64,000 nt of DNA. It comes from Chitinophaga rhizophila (lineage in GTDB: Bacteria; Bacteroidota; Bacteroidia; Chitinophagales; Chitinophagaceae). The translations under genes and the position numbers were made by a program. The notes below the pieces were generated by a model. The model made no database searches. It saw only the letters and a list, made by a program, of their open reading frames with translations, and was not told the DNA's origin. The DNA lies in assembly GCF_019492185.1 (NCBI RefSeq), contig NZ_JAICCF010000001.1, forward strand, positions 310,001 to 374,000, written 5' to 3'. This document shows positions 19,651 to 27,766 of the stretch, in pieces; within the stretch, counting starts at the first letter, position 1, and each line of letters starts with the position of its first letter.

Positions 19651-20397
19651 TTACTGTATAAAATTATAGTCATAAAATTCATTGATGAGTTCATCTTTTG
19701 TACTGAAGACTTCATCAAAAGTGCCCTGCTTTACAAACTTACCTTCTTTCATCACAACTATCTTATCTCCTACATCTTTGGCGCAGGTAAGATCGTGCGT
19801 GATGATAATGGAGCTGGTATGAAAACGGCGTTGTACTTCGTTGATCAGGTTATTGATTTCTGTGCAGGTGATCGGGTCAAGACCGGCAGTCGGTTCGTCA
19901 TACAACATAATATCCGGGCGGAGGATGAGTGTACGCGCAATACCTATACGCTTACGCTGCCCACCGGATAGCTCTGACGGCATCTGGTCAATGGTCTTAG
20001 CCAGTCCTACCGCTTCGAGTGTCGTATTGATCATCTTCTTCACCTGCTCGTTTTTGATCCCTGGGGTATTACGTTTCAGCGGGAAGGCCAGGTTCTCTCC
20101 AACAGTCATACTATCGTACAACGCGCCGTTCTGGAAGCAGAAACCCACTTTCAACCGCAATTCACGCAGGTCGGCATTACTTAGTTTATCTACTTCACTG
20201 CCCAGTACATTCACAGTGCCGGAGTCTGGCGTCAGCAAACCAGCGATGATCTTAATCAATACAGACTTTCCTGTACCTGAGCGGCCCAGGACCACTACGT
20301 TCTCTCCCTTATGCACGTTGATGTCAATACCGCGCAACACATGATTGGATCCAAAGGACTTGTAAAGGTCATGGATATCAATCACCTTTTCACTCAT
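19651..20397 (-). CDS. Mla-type ABC transporter ATP-binding protein
   Basis: The protein has 248 residues from ATG 20397 (MSEKVIDIHDLYKSFG). Walker A is GRSGTGKSVLIK, the signature LSGGQRKRIGIART, and Walker B IMLYDEPTAGLDP, with the switch His in IIITHD. An alternative in-frame ATG at 20424 lies 1 nt after the permease stop and would add nine residues (MKSFTPEIN). Either start is compatible with coupling. It energises the MCE lipid transporter formed with the flanking permease and MlaD-like genes. Confidence 0.93.
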   Translation of the reverse strand: MSEKVIDIHDLYKSFGSNHVLRGIDINVHKGENVVVLGRSGTGKSVLIKIIAGLLTPDSGTVNVLGSEVDKLSNADLRELRLKVGFCFQNGALYDSMTVGENLAFPLKRNTPGIKNEQVKKMINTTLEAVGLAKTIDQMPSELSGGQRKRIGIARTLILRPDIMLYDEPTAGLDPITCTEINNLINEVQRRFHTSSIIITHDLTCAKDVGDKIVVMKEGKFVKQGTFDEVFSTKDELINEFYDYNFIQ

Positions 20398-20425
20398 GTT
20401 TATTTCCGGCGTAAATGACTTCATA

Positions 20426-21220
20426 TTAACGGATAGAATTGGCAATTTGAACAATAAATATCTCTTCTATAAAGATCAGGAACATCGATATTACTACCGA
20501 GATGTTCGCTGCTTTACCTACCCCCTGCGTACCCTGGGTAGCGTGGTAACCCTGGTAGCAACTCACCACACCGATGGTAAAACCAAAAACGACAGCTTTG
20601 ACACCGGTGGTTATGAAATCAAGGAAGGATATATTTTTAAAGGCTTCCTGGAAGAAGCTGATAAAAGATGTTTGCTCATTAAGATGAATATCCAGAAACG
20701 AACCAAGTAATCCAACCAGTCCCGTATAGGCTACCAGGATGGGGATAGAAATGGTGGTAGCCAGTACGCGGGTAGTCACCAGGAATTTAAATGGATTGAT
20801 GGCTGATACCTCCATGGCGTCTATCTGCTCGGTTACCCGCATAGATGCCAGCTCTGCACCGATACTTGAACCTACCTTACCGGCACAGATCAGGGCTGTT
20901 ACCAATGGTGCCAGCGCCCTGATCACCGCAATAGCAATAAGGGAGGGCAACCAGGAAGTAGCCCCAAATTCTGACAATGATGGTCTGGACTGTTTGGTAA
21001 ATACAAGACCAGTAATGAACCCGGTCATGGTAATCAGCGCCAGCGACTTGTAGCCCACCTGGTAACACTGGCGGATAACTTCACGTATCTCAACAGGCCG
21101 TTTGAAGGCCTCAACGAAGATCCTGATAATGAACCTACAAATGTTGTTAATGTCTTTGAAGAAACCATCAATACCTTTCGATATCACTGGCTTCTCCGGC
21201 TGTTCGATGTTTGAGTCCAT
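20426..21220 (-). CDS. MlaE-type ABC transporter permease
   Basis: This 264-residue integral membrane protein has the conserved MlaE core: QCYQVGYKSLALITMTGFI, VLAPLV-like segment ALAPLVTALICAGKVGSSIG, AELASMRVTEQIDAMEVSAI and NPFKFLVTTRVLATTISIP. Five to six hydrophobic helices are apparent. It ends at 20426 just before the ATPase gene and is first in the permease-ATPase-MCE operon. The inner membrane role in phospholipid trafficking is established for the family. Confidence 0.93.
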   Translation of the reverse strand: MDSNIEQPEKPVISKGIDGFFKDINNICRFIIRIFVEAFKRPVEIREVIRQCYQVGYKSLALITMTGFITGLVFTKQSRPSLSEFGATSWLPSLIAIAVIRALAPLVTALICAGKVGSSIGAELASMRVTEQIDAMEVSAINPFKFLVTTRVLATTISIPILVAYTGLVGLLGSFLDIHLNEQTSFISFFQEAFKNISFLDFITTGVKAVVFGFTIGVVSCYQGYHATQGTQGVGKAANISVVISMFLIFIEEIFIVQIANSIR

Positions 21221-21525
21221 TCGCTATTTTTAAGTATTCGCTAAGATAAGTAGCCTGATAATCATAACTAAATACAATTTTAGTTCTCATTTGTTAAATC
21301 AGGCAACAACCTGCTGCTAATCAAATGTAAAATTCCAAGATACGGACTTATCCGCAATGGGATTGCATATATTACTATTTAATAATAAAAATTTAAATGC
21401 AGGTGTATGAAGTAGATTCGTAGCGTGAAAAAACCTGTAGCCAAAGTTGCACACCTCCAGCCGTTTTGGGCAACTTTGACTACGGCCTAAAATAATGGCA
21501 GCGCGGATCAACTGGTCCATATGGC
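21221..21525. other. Intergenic region, promoter side of the Mla-like operon
   Basis: This 305-nt A+T-rich stretch carries the terminator of the FAD oxidase gene and presumably the Mla-like promoter. No convincing TAnnTTTG box was found. A 67-codon minus-strand open frame here has no recognisable signal or start context and is not called. Confidence 0.5.
21427..21482 (-). terminator. Terminator of the FAD-binding oxidase gene
   Basis: The minus strand reads TAGTCAAAGTTGC, a 19-nt loop, GCAACTTTGGCTA (one mismatch), then a short spacer and TTTTTT. It sits 44 nt past the oxidase stop. Confidence 0.6.
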
Positions 21526-23037
21526 TCAGCTTACATTGTCAATACCCCATGTCTTCATTACATCATTGCTGAAAATAGCAGCTGTAGCAGGATCTATGAT
21601 CTTCGACCGCGCAATCAGAAACCTGTCAAGGCTGTCGCCATACATATGCCGCAGCCGCTCAGGATGGATACTACACATCTTCCCCCAATGGAACGTGAAA
21701 GGTATCTGCAGCTGATCCAGCTTAGTCCATACGGCATCGTAGAAATGTTGGGTCTCCGGACTTAACACCCCGTCCAGCTCCATCACACACGTCACTGGCG
21801 CATACCGGGTAAACGCCATCACGGCCTTGGACGACTTCACAAAACGAAAAGCAAACAGACCTACGAATGGCCCTGCCGATGCATTGACTTCCATCAGCGC
21901 CTGCACTACAACAGGTACGGCACTCAGTGGTATGCCCACGGCCGCACTGGCTACCTTACCCCGCAGGGTGGTATTACTGAATATCTCGCCCAGCCGCCCG
22001 AACTGCCGCTCATGTATATGCAGGCTCTCGCCCAGTACTTTCGTTACCATCACCGGTACGATGCCCGGAATCATACCTGCCAGCTTCCCGATAAAACATG
22101 GGGCATCATCTCCCGGCCCAATCCCTGCGCCATTAGGTCCCGGCGGCGTATAATCATTCCGGAAAGGCCGCTTGTACATCGTTGTGGCATATACCCCGTT
22201 GGCCATATCATACGGATTGATCAACATCTGCATATGAAATGGTCTTTCACCGGGATAAGGCAGTCTCACATCAGAAAAATCCAGGGTAGTCAGCTGCCTG
22301 ACCAGCGTCTCATCATAGGGCACCCTGCGCTGGTAGGATTCCAGCAGGAAATCATCCACAGCCTCAATCATTACTCCATGGATAAAACCCATTGCCCCGA
22401 TGCCTACCAGTGCAGCGTCAAACACTTCATCATCTCTCATCAGGTCTGCCCCCAGCCTGTCGGGAAAGGTGTCATCCATCACAGGATAAGACGCTCTTTC
22501 AAGCCAGAGCTGACTATCCGGTCCGGTAATGATATGCAGGGCCACCACATTCTCCTGTAATGCGCCAAAATCCAAGGCTGCGCCATGTGTGCCTGTGGCG
22601 ATGGCCCCCGCGATGGTCTGCCCGTTACTGGCCCCACTGGAAGACAAAGACTGCCCCCTGTCATTGAAGTACTTATTCAGCTCCCATATACGGTTGCCGC
22701 ACTGAGCCAGACAAAGGTATTTATGATGCCCTTTATACCGGGGCGACACACTGGCCGCTGATACGGGGAAACGTATATTCAGTGGCCGGGTATTAAGAAT
22801 AATTCCCTGGGTAGCCGCAATCGGGGTAAAGGACCAGCTGCCGCCCAATGCCCTGAGAGGGGTACCTGAACTGATGGCCTCCCGGATGATCTGCTGGATA
22901 CCGAGGGTAGTGTCATTGTAAATCTCCAATGCACTGCCTGTCGTTTCATTGGCCAGGTCATACAGGTCCTTTACCCGCTGCGAAAAAGTGCCATGCTCAT
23001 TACTCCATGAGAAAGCGCCGTTTCTGACAATTTTCAT
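21526..23037 (-). CDS. FAD-binding oxidoreductase, sugar-lactone/alditol oxidase-like
   Basis: This 503-residue protein belongs to the VAO/PCMH flavoprotein fold. The FAD-binding_4 domain is at about 50-230, with LRALGGSWSFTPIAATQGI, ASNGQTIAGAIATGTHGAAL (pyrophosphate-binding segment) and GIGAMGFIHGVMIEAVDDF. The C-terminal half ends with FTFHWGKMCSIHPERLRHMY, typical of the D-arabinono-1,4-lactone oxidase/alditol oxidase family. No signal peptide or covalent-FAD histidine motif could be assigned with certainty. The gene is followed by its own terminator and precedes no obvious partner. The exact substrate (aldonolactone, alditol or other) is unknown. Confidence 0.85.
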   Translation of the reverse strand: MKIVRNGAFSWSNEHGTFSQRVKDLYDLANETTGSALEIYNDTTLGIQQIIREAISSGTPLRALGGSWSFTPIAATQGIILNTRPLNIRFPVSAASVSPRYKGHHKYLCLAQCGNRIWELNKYFNDRGQSLSSSGASNGQTIAGAIATGTHGAALDFGALQENVVALHIITGPDSQLWLERASYPVMDDTFPDRLGADLMRDDEVFDAALVGIGAMGFIHGVMIEAVDDFLLESYQRRVPYDETLVRQLTTLDFSDVRLPYPGERPFHMQMLINPYDMANGVYATTMYKRPFRNDYTPPGPNGAGIGPGDDAPCFIGKLAGMIPGIVPVMVTKVLGESLHIHERQFGRLGEIFSNTTLRGKVASAAVGIPLSAVPVVVQALMEVNASAGPFVGLFAFRFVKSSKAVMAFTRYAPVTCVMELDGVLSPETQHFYDAVWTKLDQLQIPFTFHWGKMCSIHPERLRHMYGDSLDRFLIARSKIIDPATAAIFSNDVMKTWGIDNVS

Positions 23038-23064
23038 AACTGCAAGATTTGGGGTGAAAAAGAT

Positions 23065-23418
23065 TTATAGCGGATCAGCCGTCGGTGAACAAGGAGTTGA
23101 ACACTGCCATTCCAGGGTCAGCGGACAATAAACCCCTAATGTACAGACGGTAAGCAGGGCATTGCCGAAGTTGTTCCTCACCCTTACCTCTGCCACACCA
23201 TTGACACCGAGCGAGTCGCATACTGGGGTATGGATGATCTGCGGCTTGTTAAGTAGTCCCCAGAATAAACTGCAGGTCCGGATCCTGTTACGGGGAGAAT
23301 TTCCTGTGGAGGGGAGCGCCTGTGTTGCCAGCCGGTACGAATAGCAACCGCCTGAACATAAAAGGATTGCAGACAGTATAACTGCATGCAGCGTGCTGTG
23401 GATTTTTGGGGAATGCAT
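23065..23418 (-). CDS. Bor-like small lipoprotein
   Basis: This 117-residue lipoprotein has a signal peptide ending in ILLCSGGC (Cys about 25). The C-terminal part FGNALLTVCTLGVYCPL followed by TLEWQCS matches the pattern of lambda Bor/Iss lipoproteins (NGLLGFITLGIYTPLEA then CS). Another shared feature is a conserved mid-region Cys before a GVNGVAEVRVRN strand. Bor proteins are outer membrane lipoproteins of prophage origin linked to serum resistance in enterobacteria. The role in a soil-type Bacteroidota is unknown. It stands alone, 27 nt upstream of the oxidase, and could share its transcript. No other phage genes are nearby. Confidence 0.65.
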   Translation of the reverse strand: MHSPKIHSTLHAVILSAILLCSGGCYSYRLATQALPSTGNSPRNRIRTCSLFWGLLNKPQIIHTPVCDSLGVNGVAEVRVRNNFGNALLTVCTLGVYCPLTLEWQCSTPCSPTADPL

Positions 23419-23531
23419 GGGGTTGATCTTTCCGTAAAGTTAACCATTATCCCTCTTACAACCTGCCGGCAACAGCAGGTTACCTTACCCGCCTGGTAAT
23501 GCTTTGTGTTTTATACCATCCCTGTACTAAA

Positions 23532-23590
23532 AGGTCACTAAAAGGGCACCTGGATATCCCGGGGATATCCAGGTGCCCTTTTAGTGACCT
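23532..23590. repeat. 59-bp near-perfect palindrome (29-bp arms, 1-nt centre)
   Basis: The left arm 23532-23560 begins AGGTCACTAAAAGGGCACCT and the right arm 23562-23590 is its exact reverse complement, with a single G at 23561. An outer AAAAGGTCA at 23529 also recurs inverted as TGACCTTTT at about 23595. There is no loop or T run, and it lies upstream of both flanking genes, so a conventional terminator does not fit. Confidence 0.9.
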
Positions 23591-23759
23591 CCAAATGACC
23601 TTTTGAGGCCTGTAAGGTATGAAGACCAGGACGAGGCCAGGGCGATATACGGCCGTTCCGTTCCCCCGGAATAAATGGTTATTACGTTCAGAGGTCTCCT
23701 TTTTTCTCAATATCAAAAATTCACATTACCTTGCGGTAGGAAAATATCTGAATCAGCCT

Positions 23760-23980
23760 ATGATACGAATGTATCTGATATCGCCCACCGGGGCAGCTCC
23801 TCCACCAGATATCTCTCCACCGCGGGAGAACCAGTTTCCGACGCTCAAAGATCCACCGCGATCGCGTTTGAGAACAATCATCACCTTTATCATTTATCTA
23901 TTCTTCGCCTGCTTTTTCTCTGCTAACGCAGCCCTGTATGACAGTCCCTTTTATCTGACCCTTCTTCCATTAACATACGT
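23760..23980 (+). pseudogene. Internally deleted remnant of a GRDP/TIGR04222-like gene
   Basis: The frame from ATG 23760 reads MIRMYLISPTGAAPPPDI, and later LKDPPRSRLRTIITF and ALYDSPFYLTLLPL. The next gene has, in the same order, MLLCCISPTGAAPS, then PPEDIWP, DYPPVEW, TVTFSMLALLPF and GELFPFYL. The block carrying the VDEVWHLHL domain, about 80 residues, is missing, joining ISPTGAAP directly to PPDI. After the membrane segment the frame loses resemblance. This looks like a partial duplication decaying upstream of the intact gene. The short similarity could in principle be chance apart from the eight-residue ISPTGAAP match. Confidence 0.45.
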
Positions 23981-24199
23981 TCCCCCTGTCTGCACCATCA
24001 ACAATATACCTGCTTGCAATAACTACCTTACCAGTACACCATCTTATATACAACATCCTGTTACAAACATTTGCCCGGAGCGCACTGCTGCCTGCCTGAA
24101 AACAAGGCATTACCGACATGCCGGTATGCCACTGTCAGCAGACATGCCTCCACCTATACTTTATTCCGACACACCATTATATCACAAAATGAAAGCAAC

Positions 24200-25657
24200 A
24201 TGAACCCTATGATGCAAACACACCTCCCCCTGTGGACGAAGATCCAGGCTTTCTCATTCGACAATGGAACAGCAGTGAACACCTTTGCCAAGAAACTCGC
24301 TGCTGAACAGCAATGGACACCCGATTTTACCCGGCGGGCCATCGAAGAGTATAAAAAGTTTATGCTTCTCTGTTGTATCTCGCCCACAGGCGCTGCACCA
24401 TCGAATGTCGTTGATGAAGTATGGCACCTGCACCTGACGTATACGCAGTCCTACTGGACAGACTTCTGTAAAAACACCCTTGGCAGGGACGTACACCATT
24501 ACCCCTCAGACGGTGGTACCAGCGAAGATTACCGGCACCTGGCCTGGTATAAAAGAACCAGACAGTTATACCGGAACATATTTGAAACAACGCCGCCGGA
24601 AGATATCTGGCCAACACCGATCGACTATGTATCAATACCTGATTACCCACCGGTGGAATGGACCACAAAGCTGACAGTTACCTTTTCAATGCTGGCATTA
24701 CTCCCTTTTCTCTTTTCCGGGATGGTATATGGAGAGCTGTTCCCCTTTTATCTTAAAGGCCCGCAGTTCATCTGGTTCTTTGCACTATTTGCGCTTTCAC
24801 TGCTGACCATTTACCTGATATACCATATCAGAAGTCAGGAACAGGTTAACCGCCTGTTAACCGCTCACTTCCCTGAAGATGCATCACCTTTTCATATCGC
24901 AGCCTTCGTATACGGAAAAGGGAGGGCAGTCCAGACAGGCATTGTAGATCTGATGAAAAGAGGATTATTACTGACCAGCAAAGAGGGTGTATTCACAGTG
25001 AATAAAGCCGGGTACATACCGCAACAGCAGGAAAAGAACCCGCTGATACCGGGCTTTGAACTGGAAGATGATCAGACCGAAGTAGATTATAAAGCCATTT
25101 CAGAACGATGGTATACACCCGCAGATGCCAGTCACCCGATCTTCATAGCGATGGATCAATTTGCCAGCAGGAACAGTGGTTTCATCGGACTACTACACGT
25201 GCTGTTATATGGAGTACCGGTCATCCGGATTTTACAGGGATGGATTCATCACAAACCGTTTGGGTATCTTATAATAGGAATAATACTGACAGCAATATTG
25301 TGCCGGGTAATATCAAGAGGATGCAGGCGGGACCTGTCAATGTACAAAACAGCCAAGGCGCTGTATGAGCATAAGTATGGAAAGCCGGAAGAGGAAACAG
25401 ATCCGGTAGTACACCAGTTTGCAGTCAAAGGATTATCCGCCGTACGGGATATTCCTGATGTGGCATTACTGGCAGGCGTCTTTGCCGCATATAGTACCGT
25501 ATCATTCCGCAATACCTTTGGAGAGCCGGAGAAGAAAGACTTTGGCGGTGCATCAGGTTGCGGTAGCAGTGGCTCCAGTTGCGGAAGCGGAGGAAGCAGT
25601 TGTGGAGGCAGTAGCTGTGGAGGCGGATGTGGTGGATGCGGCGGCGGAGGCGACTAA
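24200..25657 (+). CDS. GRDP-like/TIGR04222-like membrane protein with Cys-Gly tail
   Basis: The protein has 485 residues from ATG 24200. Longer in-frame starts upstream read as non-protein sequence. Residues about 10-130 resemble the glycine-rich-domain-protein family seen in plants and bacteria (ISPTGAAPSNVVDEVWHLHL; YWTDFCKNTLGRDVHHYP), with a conserved WHxH. Two membrane helices follow at about 155-215 (FSMLALLPFLFSGMVYGEL; FIWFFALFALSLLTIYLIY). A soluble region has a TIGR04222-like FVYGKGRAVQTGIVDLMKRG segment, then two more helices near 335-375. The last 40 residues are Gly/Ser/Cys-rich (GGASGCGSSGSSCGSGG). Function is unknown. It sits before a DUF922-type protein whose signal peptide follows after 74 nt, so they may be co-expressed. 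Confidence 0.75.
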   Translation: MNPMMQTHLPLWTKIQAFSFDNGTAVNTFAKKLAAEQQWTPDFTRRAIEEYKKFMLLCCISPTGAAPSNVVDEVWHLHLTYTQSYWTDFCKNTLGRDVHHYPSDGGTSEDYRHLAWYKRTRQLYRNIFETTPPEDIWPTPIDYVSIPDYPPVEWTTKLTVTFSMLALLPFLFSGMVYGELFPFYLKGPQFIWFFALFALSLLTIYLIYHIRSQEQVNRLLTAHFPEDASPFHIAAFVYGKGRAVQTGIVDLMKRGLLLTSKEGVFTVNKAGYIPQQQEKNPLIPGFELEDDQTEVDYKAISERWYTPADASHPIFIAMDQFASRNSGFIGLLHVLLYGVPVIRILQGWIHHKPFGYLIIGIILTAILCRVISRGCRRDLSMYKTAKALYEHKYGKPEEETDPVVHQFAVKGLSAVRDIPDVALLAGVFAAYSTVSFRNTFGEPEKKDFGGASGCGSSGSSCGSGGSSCGGSSCGGGCGGCGGGGD

Positions 25658-25731
25658 TTACGGCATGTTTTCTGTACATGTTGCAACGTTTAGCCCTTAC
25701 GTCATATATATACTTAACAGTTGTTTCATCC

Positions 25732-26571
25732 ATGAAAAATGTACTTTATCTTCTAACGGCGGCCGGCCTGTTTGCGTGTTCACCAAAACTTCAGTCAACG
25801 GATCATTCCTTTGCCACATTTCCGGCACTTCCTGATACAGCATTTGTTGTAGTACTGGAAGAAGAGGATAGGTTTACCGGCGGACAAAAAACAGGGATCA
25901 TCCAATCAACTGACGATCACATTGCTGCTGCCTGCGCCTATGATGAGATCATTACCCGGATGAAACAGGCCGCCAGGCAAAAAGGGGCAAATATTGTGAA
26001 AGTTACGGCTCATACTAATCCCGATCGCAGCCATCGTTGTGAATATGTCAGCGCCGGTTTGTACCGGGTCGATCATCCCCGAACATACGAAAGAAAGTTC
26101 CCCTGGAGTGCTGACCGGCCACTTACATGGGCTGACTATAAAGGTAATGCGGCCAGCATCCGCGAAAGGCATGTAGGTGCGAGAACATCCTGCAGGTTCG
26201 GGATAAAAATTGATACCCTGACTACGCCCGGGCAAGCCCGCGTTATTGTTACCAATGAATTTATATGTTACCAGAGCAGTGCGAAGAACGATCAGCAAAA
26301 GCCAGCTATACTGGCACATGAGCAATTACACTTCGACCTGTGCGAGGTATACGCAAGAAGTTTAAGAAAGACATTATCTACCACCCCGCTCACACCCGGA
26401 AACGTGACCCGGATTTCCAAAGACGCATTCCTGGAAACTTACCGGTTATACAGAGAGCAGCAGGCGTTGTATGACGCAGAGACAGAACATGGTCTGCAAA
26501 CAGCTGCCCAGGAACAATGGACCCGCAAAGTAAAAGATGCACTGGCCAGTATGGAGGCATATGCCAGATAA
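25732..26571 (+). CDS. DUF922-type lipoprotein, putative Zn-dependent protease
   Basis: The protein has 279 residues from ATG 25732. An in-frame upstream extension overlaps the preceding gene and lacks a signal. A lipoprotein signal ends in AAGLFAC (Cys about 14). Residues about 120-245 carry WSADRPLTWADYKG and AILAHEQLHFDLCE, with HEQLH at 196-200 as an HExxH zinc-protease motif. This is the pattern of DUF922, described as predicted secreted Zn-dependent proteases. A preceding region with KQAARQKGANIVKVTAHT is of unknown type. The C-terminus is helical and charged. The catalytic role is a family prediction; substrate is unknown. Confidence 0.8.
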   Translation: MKNVLYLLTAAGLFACSPKLQSTDHSFATFPALPDTAFVVVLEEEDRFTGGQKTGIIQSTDDHIAAACAYDEIITRMKQAARQKGANIVKVTAHTNPDRSHRCEYVSAGLYRVDHPRTYERKFPWSADRPLTWADYKGNAASIRERHVGARTSCRFGIKIDTLTTPGQARVIVTNEFICYQSSAKNDQQKPAILAHEQLHFDLCEVYARSLRKTLSTTPLTPGNVTRISKDAFLETYRLYREQQALYDAETEHGLQTAAQEQWTRKVKDALASMEAYAR

Positions 26572-26615
26572 TTATCCAGCAAAATAGAAAGGACAAAAAA
26601 AATATGCCTTTTGTT

Positions 26616-26646
26616 TTTGCAACAAAGTTACATTTACATATCTTTA
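26616..26646 (+). promoter_or_regulatory. Candidate Bacteroidota promoter of the ABC/TonB/lanA operon
   Basis: TTTG at 26616-26619, a 19-nt spacer, and TATCTTTA at 26639-26646 match the -33 TTTG / -7 TAnnTTTG layout except for the last base. The implied start site falls at about 26651-26654, on or just after the annotated ATG of the first gene, so the transcript would be nearly leaderless, or that gene starts later. Confidence 0.45.
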
Positions 26647-26650
26647 TATT

Positions 26651-26983
26651 ATGCGTGAAACCCGACATACAATTATAAGAAGACTGGCAGCTCTTGTGCT
26701 GCTGTCTATCCTTGTGTATGTACAGGGTGTGAAGGCGTTTCACCGCCATGATGTTGTGTCAGCCAGGTATGATACTGACGTCACCCATTCCGTATTGAAA
26801 GCTGCACATGACTGTGCTGTATGCGACTATCATCTTTGCAAAGATGCAGTGCTGCCCGATTTACCTGCTTTTCATCAGCCGCTGCGTTATTACCTGATGT
26901 TAGATACCGTCTCTGTATCTGCTATCCTAACATGCTTACCAGCAGTACATGCCGACAGGGGCCCTCCTGCGCCTGTGTGCTAA
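26651..26983 (+). CDS. Small secreted or membrane-anchored RGPP-tail protein
   Basis: This 110-residue protein has an N-terminal hydrophobic segment (LAALVLLSILVYVQGVKAF). A His/Cys-rich middle follows (FHRHDV; HDCAVCDYHLCKDAVLP), then a second hydrophobic stretch and the C-terminus RGPPAPVC. I recognise this layout from many small Bacteroidota proteins encoded just ahead of TonB-dependent receptors. No function is established that I can name; metal or cofactor contact through HxCxxCxxxxC is possible. It heads the operon of ABC ATPase, two permeases, receptor and lanthipeptide precursor, 53 nt before the ATPase. Confidence 0.6.
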   Translation: MRETRHTIIRRLAALVLLSILVYVQGVKAFHRHDVVSARYDTDVTHSVLKAAHDCAVCDYHLCKDAVLPDLPAFHQPLRYYLMLDTVSVSAILTCLPAVHADRGPPAPVC

Positions 26984-27036
26984 TCCCATACGCTCCCCTA
27001 CCGACACAACCTTCATAACTGCATCTCCATAATGCT

Positions 27037-27741
27037 ATGTTGCAAGCTATTACGCTGACCAAAAAATTTGGACAGCATACTGCCCTGCATGCGCTCGATC
27101 TGACCGTTGAAAAGGGTGAAATATTCTGCCTGCTCGGACCCAACGGCGCTGGCAAAACTACTACAGTCAATTGTTTCCTGGGTTTTGTTACACCCACCAG
27201 CGGCCGTGCCCTGGTGAATGGCATCCATGTAACGCGGCAACTGCGCGAAGCGCGCCGGCATATTGCTTATATACCGGAGACAGTCATGCTATACCCTCAC
27301 CTGACAGGACTCGAAAACCTTACCTTTTTTGATACCCTTACCGGCAATCATTATGAAGAAGAGTATTACATCAACCTGTTATTGGAGGCAGGACTGCAGG
27401 AGGATGCGATCGGTAAAAGCGTGCAAACCTATTCCAAAGGTATGCGGCAGAAGGTAGGCATCGCAATCGCTACCGCCAAGAATGCCAGCGTACTGCTGCT
27501 GGATGAACCCACTTCAGGTCTTGACCCGCATGCCAGTTATGAGTTTTCCCATTTGCTGCGCAGATTCAGCGAGGAAGGGCGGGCAGTACTGATGGCAACA
27601 CATGACCTGTATCATGCACGGGAAGTAGCCACGCGTATCGGCATTATGAAAAACGGACGACTGATCACCACGATGGAAGCCGATGCAGTTGATCATTACA
27701 CGCTGGAAAACATCTACATGCAACACATGCGGACTGTCTGA
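27037..27741 (+). CDS. ABC-2 type transporter ATP-binding protein
   Basis: This 234-residue ATPase has Walker A GPNGAGKTTTVN (about 34-45), signature YSKGMRQKVGIA (about 131-142), Walker B VLLLDEPTSGLDP (about 151-163) and the switch His in MATHD. The length and CcmA/DrrA-like pattern fit single-domain ATPases that pair with ABC-2 permeases. The two downstream genes encode such permeases, starting 25 nt later. In lanthipeptide clusters such transporters often give producer self-protection or drive export. Here a C39-type exporter also exists, so immunity or receptor-linked import is the more likely job (inference). Confidence 0.92.
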   Translation: MLQAITLTKKFGQHTALHALDLTVEKGEIFCLLGPNGAGKTTTVNCFLGFVTPTSGRALVNGIHVTRQLREARRHIAYIPETVMLYPHLTGLENLTFFDTLTGNHYEEEYYINLLLEAGLQEDAIGKSVQTYSKGMRQKVGIAIATAKNASVLLLDEPTSGLDPHASYEFSHLLRRFSEEGRAVLMATHDLYHAREVATRIGIMKNGRLITTMEADAVDHYTLENIYMQHMRTV

Positions 27742-27766
27742 CCTAACCATTCATATTTAACGAAAG

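Larger units (their letters stand above)
23419..24199. other. Divergent intergenic region with palindrome and decayed gene fragment
   Basis: This 781-nt gap lies between the minus-strand Bor-like gene and the plus-strand GRDP/TIGR04222 gene. It holds the 59-bp palindrome at 23532-23590 and a remnant similar to the downstream gene at about 23760-23980. The rest shows no coding signal I trust. Confidence 0.6.

Noticed and set aside
21317..21520. 67-codon minus-strand frame
   Set aside because: It overlaps the terminator of the oxidase gene and has no recognisable features.
23532..23590. Ordinary transcription terminator
   Set aside because: There is no loop and no T run, and the site is upstream of both flanking genes rather than downstream.
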